Part shown: positions 52,469 to 60,795 of the stretch, piece by piece
Layout: each line of letters opens with the position of its first letter
How positions within the stretch are numbered: position 1 is the stretch's first letter
The notes under the pieces: generated by a model
Told to the model about the DNA's origin: nothing
The model's input: only the letters and a program-made list of their open reading frames with translations
Databases searched by the model: none
Source of the DNA: an uncultured delta proteobacterium
Lineage (GTDB): Bacteria > Desulfobacterota > Desulfovibrionia > Desulfovibrionales > Desulfovibrionaceae
Reading direction: 5' to 3'
DNA: 64,000 nucleotides
Assembly: GCA_903835685.1 (NCBI GenBank)
Contig: CAILNX010000017.1
Coordinates: forward strand, 62,001-126,000
Position numbers and translations under genes: made by a program

Positions 52469-53815
52469 TCAGTGCCGGAAATGGCCCCGCCGCTTGAAGG
52501 AGATGAGCGCGCCGATGAAGGCCAGGCACGCGCCCAGGCGCAGGGCGGCCTGAAATCCGTGGAAAAAGACTTCCGGGTCAGCGGCCGCATCCGCCCCGCC
52601 CTTGAAGAATTCAAAGGCGGCCACGGCCAGGGTGATCCCGCAGACCACCCCCAGGTTGCGCACCAGGGCCAAAATGCCCCCGGCCTGCCCGCTCTTGTCC
52701 CTGGGCGCGCTGGAAAGCACGCTGTTGCTGTTGGGGGACTGGAAGACCCCGATGCCCAGGCCGATGACCGCCTGGCCCAGGGCCACCCGCCAGAGGGGCG
52801 AGGACAGGGTCAGCCCGGACTGGAGCAGGAGCCCGGTGCAGGACAGGGTCAGGCCGCCCGAGGCCAGCAGGGCCGCGTTCACCCGCTCGGAGAACCAGCC
52901 GCTCAAAGGGGCCACGAAGCACACGGCCAGGGGCAGGACGGCCATGAGCAGGCCCACCCGGGCCGTGGTCAGGCCCATCTCGGTCTGAAGATAGAAGGGC
53001 AGGAGGATGGCGTTGGAAAACAGGGCCATGAAGGAGAGCATGGAGGCCAGGTTGCCGCTTAAGAAAGGCCAATAGCCCAGCAGGCTCAAGTCCAGCATGG
53101 GTTCGGGCGTGGAGCGCTCGCGCAGGACGAACAGGCACCAGGCCAGAAGGCTTATGCCCAGGCACAGGCCCTCCCGGGTGGAGGAGAAGCCCCATTCCCG
53201 GCCGTGGGTCAGGCCCAGGAGCAGGCTGGTCACGCCCAGGGCGAACAGGGCCGCGCCCGGCAGGTCGAACCGGGGCCTGGGCCTGCCCGGGGCCGAGGCA
53301 GGCAGCAGGCGGGCCAGATAACATCCGATCAGGCCGACGGGCACGGTGATGTAGAACAGCGCCCGCCACCCGGTCCAGTGCATGATGAGCCCGCCCAAGG
53401 AAGGGCCGCACAGGGTGCCCAGGGCCACCACCGTGCCCATGAAGCCGAGAGCCCGGCCGCGCTGGGAACCGGGAAAGGCGTCCATGATGACCGCCGGGGA
53501 GTTGGCCATGAGCATGGCCGCGCCCACGCCCTGGAGCACCCGGGAGGCCACCAGGGACCACAGGGTCGGGGCCAGCCCGCACAGGGCCGAGGCCAGGGCG
53601 AAGAGCAGAAAGCCCAGGCGATAGGTGAAGCGCCGTCCCATGATGTCGCCCATGCGGCCGAACAGCGGCAGCAGGCAGGAGATGGTCAGCATGTAGCCGG
53701 AAATGATCCACTGGGCCGAGGGCAGGTTCGCACCAAAGCCTTCGGAGATGGTGGGCAGGGCCACGTTCACGATGCCGCTGTCCAGGGTGGCCATGAAGGT
53801 CCCGGTGGCGGCCAC
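52469..53815 (-). CDS. MFS multidrug exporter (DHA2-like, 14 TM)
   Basis: 448 residues from GTG 53815. Inner-membrane drug/proton antiporter: GTFMATLDSGIVNVALPTI (motif D1-like), GRMGDIMGRRFTYRLG (motif A), LQGVGAAMLMANSPAVIMD and a long series of hydrophobic segments; QSPNSNSVLSSAPRD in the C-half. The reading frame continues upstream without ATG, GTG or TTG for about 60 codons through a direct repeat, so a non-standard start cannot be excluded. ATG 53794 is the next internal start. Confidence 0.85.
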   Translation of the reverse strand: MAATGTFMATLDSGIVNVALPTISEGFGANLPSAQWIISGYMLTISCLLPLFGRMGDIMGRRFTYRLGFLLFALASALCGLAPTLWSLVASRVLQGVGAAMLMANSPAVIMDAFPGSQRGRALGFMGTVVALGTLCGPSLGGLIMHWTGWRALFYITVPVGLIGCYLARLLPASAPGRPRPRFDLPGAALFALGVTSLLLGLTHGREWGFSSTREGLCLGISLLAWCLFVLRERSTPEPMLDLSLLGYWPFLSGNLASMLSFMALFSNAILLPFYLQTEMGLTTARVGLLMAVLPLAVCFVAPLSGWFSERVNAALLASGGLTLSCTGLLLQSGLTLSSPLWRVALGQAVIGLGIGVFQSPNSNSVLSSAPRDKSGQAGGILALVRNLGVVCGITLAVAAFEFFKGGADAAADPEVFFHGFQAALRLGACLAFIGALISFKRRGHFRH

Positions 53816-53881
53816 GGCGAAACTGGCCCAGGGGCTTCTCGGGCCTGGGGGATTGGCCGTGGCTGGTCCGGGGGCCGGGGT

Positions 53882-53954
53882 GGCGGTTTTGTCCAGAAGG
53901 GGGTCCTTGCTTGCTGATTGGGGGGGCGGTTTTGTCCTGAAAAGGGGTCCTTGC
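53882..53954. repeat. Imperfect 29/30-bp direct repeat
   Basis: Copies at 53882-53910 and 53925-53954 share GGCGGTTTTGTCC and GGGGTCCTTGC with a few changes between. Fourteen bases separate them. They lie between the divergent MFS and methyltransferase-like genes and could bind a regulator. Confidence 0.8.
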
Positions 53955-54016
53955 GTCCACCCCGCGCGCCGGAGTACTACCGCCCTTGCCGGACAAGATC
54001 AATGCGAGGAAAGCCC

Positions 54017-54814
54017 ATGATCGTGGAATGGTTTCGCCACCTGTTCATCCCCTGTCGGCCCGAGGTCCGCGACCTGGGCTATCTGCGCGAACTCCTGGCC
54101 ATCGAGGGCCGGGCCGCGCGCTGCCGTCCCCACTGGCGCTCCCACCTGGAGAACTGCCGGTCCCTGATCCTGGAGGCGGCTTCAGCCTGCCCGAACAAGG
54201 GCAAGGTCCTGGTCCTGGGCTCGGGCCTGCTCCTGGACATTCCCCTGGCCGAGCTGTCCGCCTCCTTCGGCCAGGTGGTCCTGACGGACATCTTCCATCT
54301 GCCCCCGGTGCGCCGGGCCTTGAAAATCCATCCCAATGTCCGGGCCGTGGACGCGGACGTGACCGGGACCGTGGCCGAGGTCCACCGCCTGACCAGGACC
54401 CGGGACCGCTGTCCGCTGCCCCGGGTGGCCCCGGACCTGTTCCTGGATGAGGGCTTCGACCTGGTGGTCTCGGCCAACATCCTCTCCCAGCTCCCGGTCC
54501 TGCTTTTGCAACGCCTGGACCAGCGCCTGGCCCTGGAAGAGGAGGAGATGGAGGCCTTTGCCCGGGGCCTGCTGGAAGAGCACCTGGCCTGGCTGGGCCG
54601 CTTTCCGGGCCAGGTCTGCCTGATCACCGACCTGAAATGGCAGAGCGTGACCCTGGGCCAGACCCTGGAGGACGAGGACGCGCTTTTTGGCGTGACGGTC
54701 CCGGCAACGGGACGCACCTGGTACTGGAACATCGCGCCCTCACCCGAATACTCGGCGGACTACGACCGCCGGAATCTGGTCCTGGGGGTCAAGGACTTGC
54801 GGGCCGGGGAGTGA
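54017..54814 (+). CDS. Methyltransferase-like protein of unknown function
   Basis: 265 residues from ATG 54017 (GAGGAAAG upstream). A Rossmann-type glycine-rich segment KVLVLGSGLLLDIPLAELS, then VVLTDIFHLPPVRRA and a later FDLVVSANILSQLPVL, follow the class I SAM-methyltransferase order, though the glycine motif is altered. No known substrate. Divergent from the MFS gene. Confidence 0.65.
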   Translation: MIVEWFRHLFIPCRPEVRDLGYLRELLAIEGRAARCRPHWRSHLENCRSLILEAASACPNKGKVLVLGSGLLLDIPLAELSASFGQVVLTDIFHLPPVRRALKIHPNVRAVDADVTGTVAEVHRLTRTRDRCPLPRVAPDLFLDEGFDLVVSANILSQLPVLLLQRLDQRLALEEEEMEAFARGLLEEHLAWLGRFPGQVCLITDLKWQSVTLGQTLEDEDALFGVTVPATGRTWYWNIAPSPEYSADYDRRNLVLGVKDLRAGE

Positions 54815-54870
54815 GGGGGGACGGCCGGAGGAAAAAGAAACGGCTTTACCGGCCCAAGTCAAGGAAAAAT

Positions 54871-54897
54871 TAAAGTTTTTGAAAAAACGTCCGGTAT
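54871..54897 (+). promoter_or_regulatory. Sigma-28-like promoter of motAB
   Basis: TAAAGTTT at 54871-54878, 11 bases, then TCCGGTAT at 54890-54897, against TAAAGTTT-N11-GCCGATAA. The -35 half is perfect, the -10 has three changes. The leader would be about 115 bases. Confidence 0.65.
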
Positions 54898-55018
54898 GAT
54901 AGAAGCCGGATTCATGGAAGGGGCATTTTTCCCTTGCGGAAGGATTTTTGCAAAGGCTATGGAAAGGATGACGGAAAAACGGCGCGAGGCCAGGATATAA
55001 AAGGGAGAAGACGGACGT

Positions 55019-55876
55019 ATGTTCGCCATCATCGGAGTCTTAGTCGTTTTGGGAGGGGTCATCGGTGGCTACCTCATGGAGCACGGGAACCTCTCCGTGC
55101 TCTGGCAGCCCGCCGAGTTCGTCATCATCGGCGGCGCGGGCCTGGGCTCCTTTCTCATCGCGGCCACGCCCCGCATGGTCGGCGGGACCTTCAAGTCCTG
55201 CATGGGCGTGCTGGCGCCCAAACAGGCCACCAAACAGGTCTTTCTGGACATCCTCTCGGTGCTCTCGGAACTGCTGTCCGTGGCCCGGCGCGAGGGCGTC
55301 ATCGCCATTGAAGGTGACGTGAACAACCCCACGGGCAGCGCGCTCTTCTCCCGCTATCCGGCGGTGCTCAAAAACCACCACATCCGGGACTTCATCTGCG
55401 ACAACATGAAGGCCTTCATGGCCGCCAACATGGAGGCCCACGAGTTCGAGACCTTGATGGACACGGACATTGAGACCCACCATACCGAGGAACTGGTCTA
55501 TCCGACCATCATCAACAAGGTCTCCGACTCCCTGCCGGGCATGGGTATCGTGGCTGCGGTCTTGGGCGTGGTCATCACCATGGGCAAGATCAGCGAGCCG
55601 CCCGAGGTGCTGGGCCACAGCATCGGCGCGGCCCTGGTCGGCACCTTTCTGGGCATTCTGACCTGCTACGGGTTCATGGGTCCGGTGGCCACCAACCTGG
55701 AAAACCAGGCCCGGGAGGGCATGACCCAGTTTTTGTGCGTCAAGGCCGCGCTGCTGGCCTTTGCCATGGGCTGGCCGCCCATGATGGCCCTGGAGTCCGC
55801 CCGCCGGGCCATTCCCGGCCCCGAGCGCCCCAGCTTTGAAGAGTTGGAGAACCTGATGCGCGGGACCAAGAAATAG
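55019..55876 (+). CDS. motA: Flagellar motor stator protein MotA
   Basis: 285 residues with four membrane segments: near the N-terminus (FAIIGVLVVLGGVIGGYL), the second (EFVIIGGAGLGSFLIAA) and two in the C-half (LPGMGIVAAVLGVVITMG and IGAALVGTFLGILTCYG). The cytoplasmic loop between the second and third contains the rotor-facing charged residues. Forms the ion channel with MotB. Confidence 0.95.
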   Translation: MFAIIGVLVVLGGVIGGYLMEHGNLSVLWQPAEFVIIGGAGLGSFLIAATPRMVGGTFKSCMGVLAPKQATKQVFLDILSVLSELLSVARREGVIAIEGDVNNPTGSALFSRYPAVLKNHHIRDFICDNMKAFMAANMEAHEFETLMDTDIETHHTEELVYPTIINKVSDSLPGMGIVAAVLGVVITMGKISEPPEVLGHSIGAALVGTFLGILTCYGFMGPVATNLENQAREGMTQFLCVKAALLAFAMGWPPMMALESARRAIPGPERPSFEELENLMRGTKK

Positions 55877-55921
55877 GCCCAGGCGACATGCGCAGGCGAG
55901 AAAGGACCGGAGGAAGCGGCC

Positions 55922-56890
55922 TTGGCTGAAAAAGGCAAGTCCATCATCATCAAGAAGGTCAAGAAGGGCGGACACGCCGCGGCCCATGGCGGAAGCTGGA
56001 AGGTGGCTTACGCCGACTTCGTCACGGCCATGATGGCCTTCTTTCTGCTCATGTGGCTCTTGAGCCAGACCCCCCAGGAGAAAAAGGCCGAGGTGGCCCA
56101 GTATTTCCAGATGTTCTCCCTGTTCGAGGAAGGCAAGAAGATCGTGCTGGACGAAGGCGGCTCCATGGTCCCCATCCCGGTGGAGAAGGGGCCGCCACCC
56201 ACCCCGACCCCGCCCGGGCCGGACGTCTGGGAGGAGGTGGGCATCCAGAAGCTCATCTCCAAAGAGGAGTTGAAGCAGGACCTGGTGCGCACCACCGAGG
56301 AGCTGCTCCCGGAAATGAAGGACCAGATCCAGGTCCAGACCTTTGAGGGCGGGGTGCGGGTGGAGGTCACGGACCAGGGCGGCAGCGCCATCTTCTCCCT
56401 GGGCAAGGCCGGGCTCACCGAGTCGGGCAAGAAGGCCCTGCGGGTCATCACCCAGGAGGTCATTCCGCTCAAGAACAAGGTGGCCATCGAGGGGCATACG
56501 GACGCGCTCAGTTACACCACCAACCGCTACACCAACTGGGAACTGTCCACGGATCGGGCCTCGGCCGCCCGCAAGGAAATGGAGCTTTCCGGCCTGTCCC
56601 CGGACCGGATCAAGGCCGTGACCGGGTATGCGGCCACCATGCCGCTCATCAAGGAAAACCCCAACGATTCGCGCAACCGGCGCATCAGCATCCTCATCTA
56701 CACCGACCAGCCCGCGGCCCAGCCGGCCAAGGGCGGCAACGCCACCTCAAGGACCACGCCCGAGAAGGTGGCCACCGCGCCTACCGTGGCCCGGGCCATG
56801 AACACCACCATCGAGCGGGTGCTCAAAGACCGCACCCCGCGCGTGTTGCCTCCCGAGGCCCAGCCCGAGTCCAAGGCCATTCCGCAATAG
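55922..56890 (+). CDS. motB: Flagellar motor stator protein MotB
   Basis: 322 residues from TTG 55922, with GGAGGAAG six bases upstream; no ATG is available. One membrane segment near residues 30-50 with the ion-binding aspartate in YADFVTAMMAFFLLMWL. The C-terminal OmpA-like peptidoglycan-binding domain includes IEGHTDALSYTTNRYTNWEL, LSTDRASAARKEM and NDSRNRRISILI. A Thr/Ala/Pro-rich tail of about 60 residues ends the protein. It lies 45 bases after motA. Confidence 0.95.
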   Translation: MAEKGKSIIIKKVKKGGHAAAHGGSWKVAYADFVTAMMAFFLLMWLLSQTPQEKKAEVAQYFQMFSLFEEGKKIVLDEGGSMVPIPVEKGPPPTPTPPGPDVWEEVGIQKLISKEELKQDLVRTTEELLPEMKDQIQVQTFEGGVRVEVTDQGGSAIFSLGKAGLTESGKKALRVITQEVIPLKNKVAIEGHTDALSYTTNRYTNWELSTDRASAARKEMELSGLSPDRIKAVTGYAATMPLIKENPNDSRNRRISILIYTDQPAAQPAKGGNATSRTTPEKVATAPTVARAMNTTIERVLKDRTPRVLPPEAQPESKAIPQ

Positions 56891-56933
56891 GGCTCGGGGC
56901 GAGGCCCGGGAATTCCCGCCTCCCTGGTTTTTT

Positions 56934-56970
56934 GGGGCCGAGCTTCGGGCTTCGGCCCCTTCTGCTGTTT
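56934..56970 (+). terminator. Possible terminator after motB
   Basis: GGGGCCGA (56934-56941) and TTCGGCCCC (56951-56959) pair around GCTTCGGGC; the following TTCTGCTGTTTT is only moderately T-rich. Weak candidate. Confidence 0.4.
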
Positions 56971-57040
56971 TGCAAAATCCAGGACTTCGCGCTAGGCTCT
57001 TCCGGTCGCGGTTTTCCCCCTTTCCCCATCGGGAGGTCCC

Positions 57041-57799
57041 ATGGCTTGCTTTCTTTCCCGTTTCGTTCCGGCCCTGGTCCTGGGGGCCCTGGCTTTTCTG
57101 GGCCAGCCCGGGGCCGCGTCCAGCGCTGGCCTTGGTCCCACGGCCGAGGCCGGGCAACTGGTCCTGGTCCTGGCCGACTCCTGGAACGCCACCACGGGCA
57201 GCCTGACCCGCTTCGAGCGGATCGACCCCCAGGGACCCTGGAAACAGGCCGGGGCCACGGTCGCGGTCCAGCTCGGCCGCAAGGGTCTGGCCTGGGGCCG
57301 GGGCCTGCACGTGGCCCCGCACCAGGAGCCTCTCAAGCGCGAGGGTGACGGCCGCGCCCCGGCCGGGGCCTTTGCCCTGTCCCGGGCTTTTGGCTATGCG
57401 CAAACCGGGCAGGCCGCCCCGCACCTGCCCTATCTGGCCCTGACCCCCACCGTGGAGTGTGTGGACGACGAGGCTTCGTCCAGCTACAACAAGATGGTGG
57501 ACAACAGGACCGTGGCCAGGGCCTGGACCAGTTCCGAGGCCATGCGCCGCAATGATGAACTGTACCGCCTGGGCCTCATGGTGGACCACAACGCGAGCCC
57601 GGTGCAGCCCGGGGCCGGGTCCTGCATCTTCCTGCACATCCAGCGGACCCCGCCCGCGCCCACGGCCGGATGCACGGCCATGGCCCCGGCGGATATCGAG
57701 GCCCTGGCCGGGTGGCTCGACCAGTGGAAGAAACCGGTGCTGGTGCAACTGCCGAAGCCGGAGTTCGAGCGGTTGCGAGGGCCGTGGAACCTGCCCTAG
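57041..57799 (+). CDS. L,D-transpeptidase-like (YkuD) secreted protein
   Basis: 252 residues with a signal peptide of about 28 residues (MACFLSRFVPALVLGALAFL...). The YkuD-type active site is in FLHIQRTPPAPTAGCTAM: histidine, then S/T-x-G-C with the catalytic cysteine. KREGDGRAPAGAFALSRAFG fits the substrate-side segment. It would form or trim 3-3 peptidoglycan cross-links or anchor proteins. GGGAGG precedes the ATG. Confidence 0.85.
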   Translation: MACFLSRFVPALVLGALAFLGQPGAASSAGLGPTAEAGQLVLVLADSWNATTGSLTRFERIDPQGPWKQAGATVAVQLGRKGLAWGRGLHVAPHQEPLKREGDGRAPAGAFALSRAFGYAQTGQAAPHLPYLALTPTVECVDDEASSSYNKMVDNRTVARAWTSSEAMRRNDELYRLGLMVDHNASPVQPGAGSCIFLHIQRTPPAPTAGCTAMAPADIEALAGWLDQWKKPVLVQLPKPEFERLRGPWNLP

Positions 57800-57830
57800 A
57801 GTTACGTTCCGCGAAGAGGTTCAAGCAAGA

Positions 57831-57897
57831 AAGAATAAATATAATTATTTCTTATTCTTCCGCGCTTGCGGAGGACACAGCCAATTCCGGGGCGCGG
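57831..57897 (+). repeat. AT-rich intergenic element, copy 8
   Basis: Core 57831-57859: AAGAATAAATA, loop TAATTAT, right arm TTCTTATTCTT (left arm has two changes). Right module GCCAATTCCGG at 57880-57890, then GGCGCGG; 49 bases from the core start, as in copy 6. Confidence 0.85.
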
Positions 57898-57922
57898 CGT
57901 GAGCGCTCCACGCGGAGACTCC

Positions 57923-59197
57923 ATGGACTATTCGCCGAGCGTGGAGGAAATGGGGGAGGCCCTGGCCCAGTCCCTGGCCGCTGGATTATGGCGGCCCCAG
58001 GACACGGCCCTCCTCTTCCACGACCTGGATCGCCTGCGCGCCCGGGGCCGCGAGATTGTCGAGGCCTTTCCCGAAGGCTGCCTGCACACCGTGGCGGTCA
58101 AGGCCAACCCCCTGCCTCCGCTCCTGAACGAGCTGCGGGCCTTGGGCTTCGGGGCCGAGGCCGCCTCCCTGCCCGAACTGCTCCTGGCCCTGGAGGCCGG
58201 GTTTGAGCCCCAAACGATCGCCTTCGACTCCCCGGCCAAGACCGTGCAGGAGCTGGCCCTGGCCCTTCAGGCCGGGGTCATGGTCAATTGCGACAACCTG
58301 GACGAGGCGGCCCGGGTGGCGGCCATCCTGGACGGTCGCAGCCCCAAGGCTTCCGTGGGCCTGCGCATCAATCCCCAGGTGGGCCTGGGCAGCATCGCGG
58401 GCTCCAGCACGGCCGGGGCCTATTCCAAATTCGGCGTCCCCCTGGACCAGGAGCGCGAGGCCGTGCTCACCGCCCTGGCCCGCTGGCCCTTTCTCACTGC
58501 CCTGCACCTGCACGTGGGCTCCCAGGGCTGCGGGCTGGACCTGCTCCGGGCCGGGGTGCGCCGGGTCTACGACCTGGCCCGGGAGGCCGAGGGCCAGACT
58601 GGTCGCCGCATCGAATTTCTGGACATCGGCGGCGGCCTGCCCTTCCCCTATTTGGGAGGGTCAGCTCCGGTGGACCCGGTCCAGTACGCCCAGACCCTGG
58701 CCCGGAACTGCCCCGGGCTGTTCACGGATTTCACCGTGGTCACGGAATTCGGGCGGTTCCTCCAGGCTGGCGCGGGATTTTCCATGAGCCGGGTGGAGTA
58801 CCTGAAGCGCCAGGGTGAGACGCGCACGGCCGTGCTCCATTTCGGCGCGGACCTCCTGCCCCGGGAGTGCCTGCGGCCCGGAGAATGGCCCCACGTGTTC
58901 GCGGCCTTCGACGCCCAGGGTCGGCCCAGGACCGGGCCGGAGTACGTCCATCAATTGGCCGGGCCGCTGTGCTTTTCCGGGGATTTCCCGGGCCGGGACC
59001 AGATGCTCCCCGAGTTGCGGGCCGGGGATTATGTGGCCGTGCGGGACACCGGGGCCTACACCCTGTCCATGTGGTCCCGGTACAACAGCCGCCCCATGCC
59101 CCGGGTGCTGGGATTTGAGCGCCTGGCCGGCCGCCTGGCCTTCCGGGTGCTCAAGGAGCGGGAGACCGAGGCCCAGGTGCTGGATTTCTGGAGGTAA
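57923..59197 (+). CDS. Diaminopimelate-decarboxylase-like PLP enzyme
   Basis: 424 residues from ATG 57923 (GGAG upstream). Alanine-racemase-fold decarboxylase: PLP lysine in VAVKANPLPP, HLHVGSQGCG, FLDIGGGLPFPYLG, and DTGAYTLSMWSRYNSRPMP at the end. LysA normally has CE in GPxCESSD; here GPLCFSGD has Phe in place of the Glu that contacts the substrate's far amino group. The substrate may therefore not be diaminopimelate; carboxynorspermidine or another diamine acid is possible. Confidence 0.8.
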   Translation: MDYSPSVEEMGEALAQSLAAGLWRPQDTALLFHDLDRLRARGREIVEAFPEGCLHTVAVKANPLPPLLNELRALGFGAEAASLPELLLALEAGFEPQTIAFDSPAKTVQELALALQAGVMVNCDNLDEAARVAAILDGRSPKASVGLRINPQVGLGSIAGSSTAGAYSKFGVPLDQEREAVLTALARWPFLTALHLHVGSQGCGLDLLRAGVRRVYDLAREAEGQTGRRIEFLDIGGGLPFPYLGGSAPVDPVQYAQTLARNCPGLFTDFTVVTEFGRFLQAGAGFSMSRVEYLKRQGETRTAVLHFGADLLPRECLRPGEWPHVFAAFDAQGRPRTGPEYVHQLAGPLCFSGDFPGRDQMLPELRAGDYVAVRDTGAYTLSMWSRYNSRPMPRVLGFERLAGRLAFRVLKERETEAQVLDFWR

Positions 59198-59200
59198 GCG

Positions 59201-59980
59201 ATGAAGACCGGTTGGACCCTTGGCCGCATCAGGCCCATGGCCGGAGCCATACTGGGGGCCGTTCTGGGAATGGCGTTGGCCCTGGTCCTTACGGCCGGCC
59301 CGGCCCGGGCCGAACCGGACTACCGGCCGACCGTAAGCCCTCCGTCCGGGCAGGCCCTGGTCCTCAAAGCGGCCGAGACCGTGCGACGCATGCGCGCCGA
59401 GGTCAAGGACGGGGCCCTGGATTTTCTGCTCACCCGGGCCAGGGGTGTGCTGGTGTTTCCCTCCCTGCTCAAGGCCGGGTTCATCGGCGGCCTGCAAATG
59501 GGCGACGGGGTGCTCCTCACCCGGGACGAGACCGGATTCTGGAGCGGCCCGGCCTTTTTCTCCATGGGCTCGGGCAGTTTCGGGTTCCAGGCCGGGGTGC
59601 GGCGGGCCAGCCTGATCATCGTGCTCATGGACGAGAAGAGCCTGACTGCGGCCCTGTCCTCCCGGTTGAGCATCGGGGCCGAGCGGGGCGTGTTGTTCGG
59701 CGGGGCCGGGGGCGAGGACCTGGGCTCTACCGAGACCAAGCGTCAGGGGACCGTGGCCTTTTCCGACTCGGCCGGGCTCTTTCTGGGGCTCTCCTTCGAG
59801 GGCGGGGGGCTTCAGTCCCGGGAGGACCTGAACCGGGAATACTACGGCCAATCCGTCACGGTCCAGGACATCGCCATCCAGCGCACCGTGAACCAGGCCC
59901 TGGCCGAGCCCCTTAAGTCCGCCCTGGCCCAGCCCGTGGGGGACTGGGGGGAGGACCAACTGGCCCTGCCCGAACATTGA
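59201..59980 (+). CDS. SYLF/Ysc84-type lipid-binding secreted protein
   Basis: 259 residues with a signal peptide (about 37 residues, ending GPARA). SYLF-domain features: ARGVLVFPSLLKAGFIGG, GVLLTRDETGFWSGPAFFSM, FGFQAGVRRASLIIVLM and LSIGAERGVLFGG. Members bind phospholipids. It begins three bases after the decarboxylase stop, so the two are probably cotranscribed. Confidence 0.87.
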   Translation: MKTGWTLGRIRPMAGAILGAVLGMALALVLTAGPARAEPDYRPTVSPPSGQALVLKAAETVRRMRAEVKDGALDFLLTRARGVLVFPSLLKAGFIGGLQMGDGVLLTRDETGFWSGPAFFSMGSGSFGFQAGVRRASLIIVLMDEKSLTAALSSRLSIGAERGVLFGGAGGEDLGSTETKRQGTVAFSDSAGLFLGLSFEGGGLQSREDLNREYYGQSVTVQDIAIQRTVNQALAEPLKSALAQPVGDWGEDQLALPEH

Positions 59981-60109
59981 TCTGTCGCACGGATTCATCA
60001 TGTTCATCAGGCTGGCCCCGTGGACAATATCCCCGGCCTGTGGCAAGAAAAAAAGGTCCATGGGGAAAATCCCTGGTGTGCGCATGGCTTCAACCATCGG
60101 CGAGGGTTT

Positions 60110-60403
60110 ATGACCAAGGCATTGGAATACAAGATCGGAACCGTGTCCGTGGAGCGCATCCGCAACCGCAACGAGCGCCGGGTGATCCGGCTCATGCCCG
60201 AGGTGCTGGCGGAGTTTCTGGACTACCGGCCCGAGGGCATGGACGTCGAAGACATCTACGCCCTGACCTTGAACCGCCTGCCGCCCCGCTATGTGCAGCG
60301 GGGGACCATCATCCTGCGGGAGCCCCTCACGGACGAAGAAATCCGGCACGAGATCCGCCGGGCCGTGGAGCAGGTGGAGAAGAATCCCACCTGCTGCAAA
60401 TAG
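60110..60403 (+). CDS. ComFB-family protein
   Basis: 97 residues from ATG 60110 (GAGGG upstream). Late-competence ComFB-like: RLMPEVLAEFLDYRPEGMDV, DIYALTLNRLPPRYVQRGTI. The protein ends in a CC pair. Some ComFB homologues bind cyclic di-nucleotides in phototrophs; whether this one does is unknown. A hairpin with a T-rich tail follows. Confidence 0.78.
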   Translation: MTKALEYKIGTVSVERIRNRNERRVIRLMPEVLAEFLDYRPEGMDVEDIYALTLNRLPPRYVQRGTIILREPLTDEEIRHEIRRAVEQVEKNPTCCK

Positions 60404-60443
60404 GGTCTGACCTGTATTCCGACGCTTCCATACCGCCCAGCGG

Positions 60444-60466
60444 CCCCGGGCAGACCCGGGGTCTTT
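60444..60466 (+). terminator. Possible terminator after the ComFB gene
   Basis: CCCCGGG (60444-60450), loop CAGA, CCCGGGG (60455-60461), then TCTTT. A strong hairpin but a short T tract. Confidence 0.5.
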
Positions 60467-60545
60467 GGGGCCAAAGGCGGCTTCCTGGCCCGCATGGCCC
60501 TCTGTCCCGAAAATATTGCCCTGAATTTCATGATTATTTTTATTG

Positions 60546-60574
60546 TTGACGAGCAGGTGACCAAAGAGTATGGC
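60546..60574 (+). promoter_or_regulatory. Sigma-70-type promoter of tRNA-Met
   Basis: TTGACG (60546-60551), 17 bases, TATGGC (60569-60574). Start expected near 60581, fourteen bases before the tRNA. Confidence 0.65.
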
Positions 60575-60594
60575 TCTCTGTTCACACAAATTGT

Positions 60595-60670
60595 GGGCCA
60601 GTAGCTCAGTTGGCAGAGCCTCCGGCTCATAACCGGATCGTCCCAGGTTCGAATCCTGGTTGGCCCACCA
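60595..60670 (+). tRNA. tRNA-Met (CAU)
   Basis: 76 bases including the encoded CCA. Acceptor GGGCCAG pairs with TTGGCCC (one G-U), D-arm GCTC/GAGC, anticodon stem TCCGG/CCGGA around CTCATAA, T-arm CCAGG/CCTGG around TTCGAAT. The CAU anticodon could be elongator Met or, after lysidine modification, Ile; Met is the more usual reading. A T-run hairpin follows at 60752-60791. Confidence 0.93.
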
Positions 60671-60751
60671 CAAGGACGTCCTTTGCGAGAGACACAAGCG
60701 CGACTCCTTTCGCCCACACTCGGTCAGCCGAACACCACGACACATAGGAAG

Positions 60752-60791
60752 GGTGCTGCTTCAGGACAGATGCTGGAGGAGCACCTTTTTT
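60752..60791 (+). terminator. Terminator downstream of tRNA-Met
   Basis: GGTGCT (60752-60757) and AGCACC (60780-60785), with extra pairing inside, followed by six T at 60786-60791, four bases before the next ATG. It also covers the GGAGGAG that could serve the Nif3-like gene, so the same hairpin may regulate that gene. Confidence 0.7.
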
Positions 60792-60795
60792 CATT

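Noticed and set aside
60595-60670. tRNA-Ile2 (lysidine) instead of tRNA-Met
   Set aside because: Not excluded, since both have CAU; Met is more usual and no lysidine-specific sign is decisive by eye.
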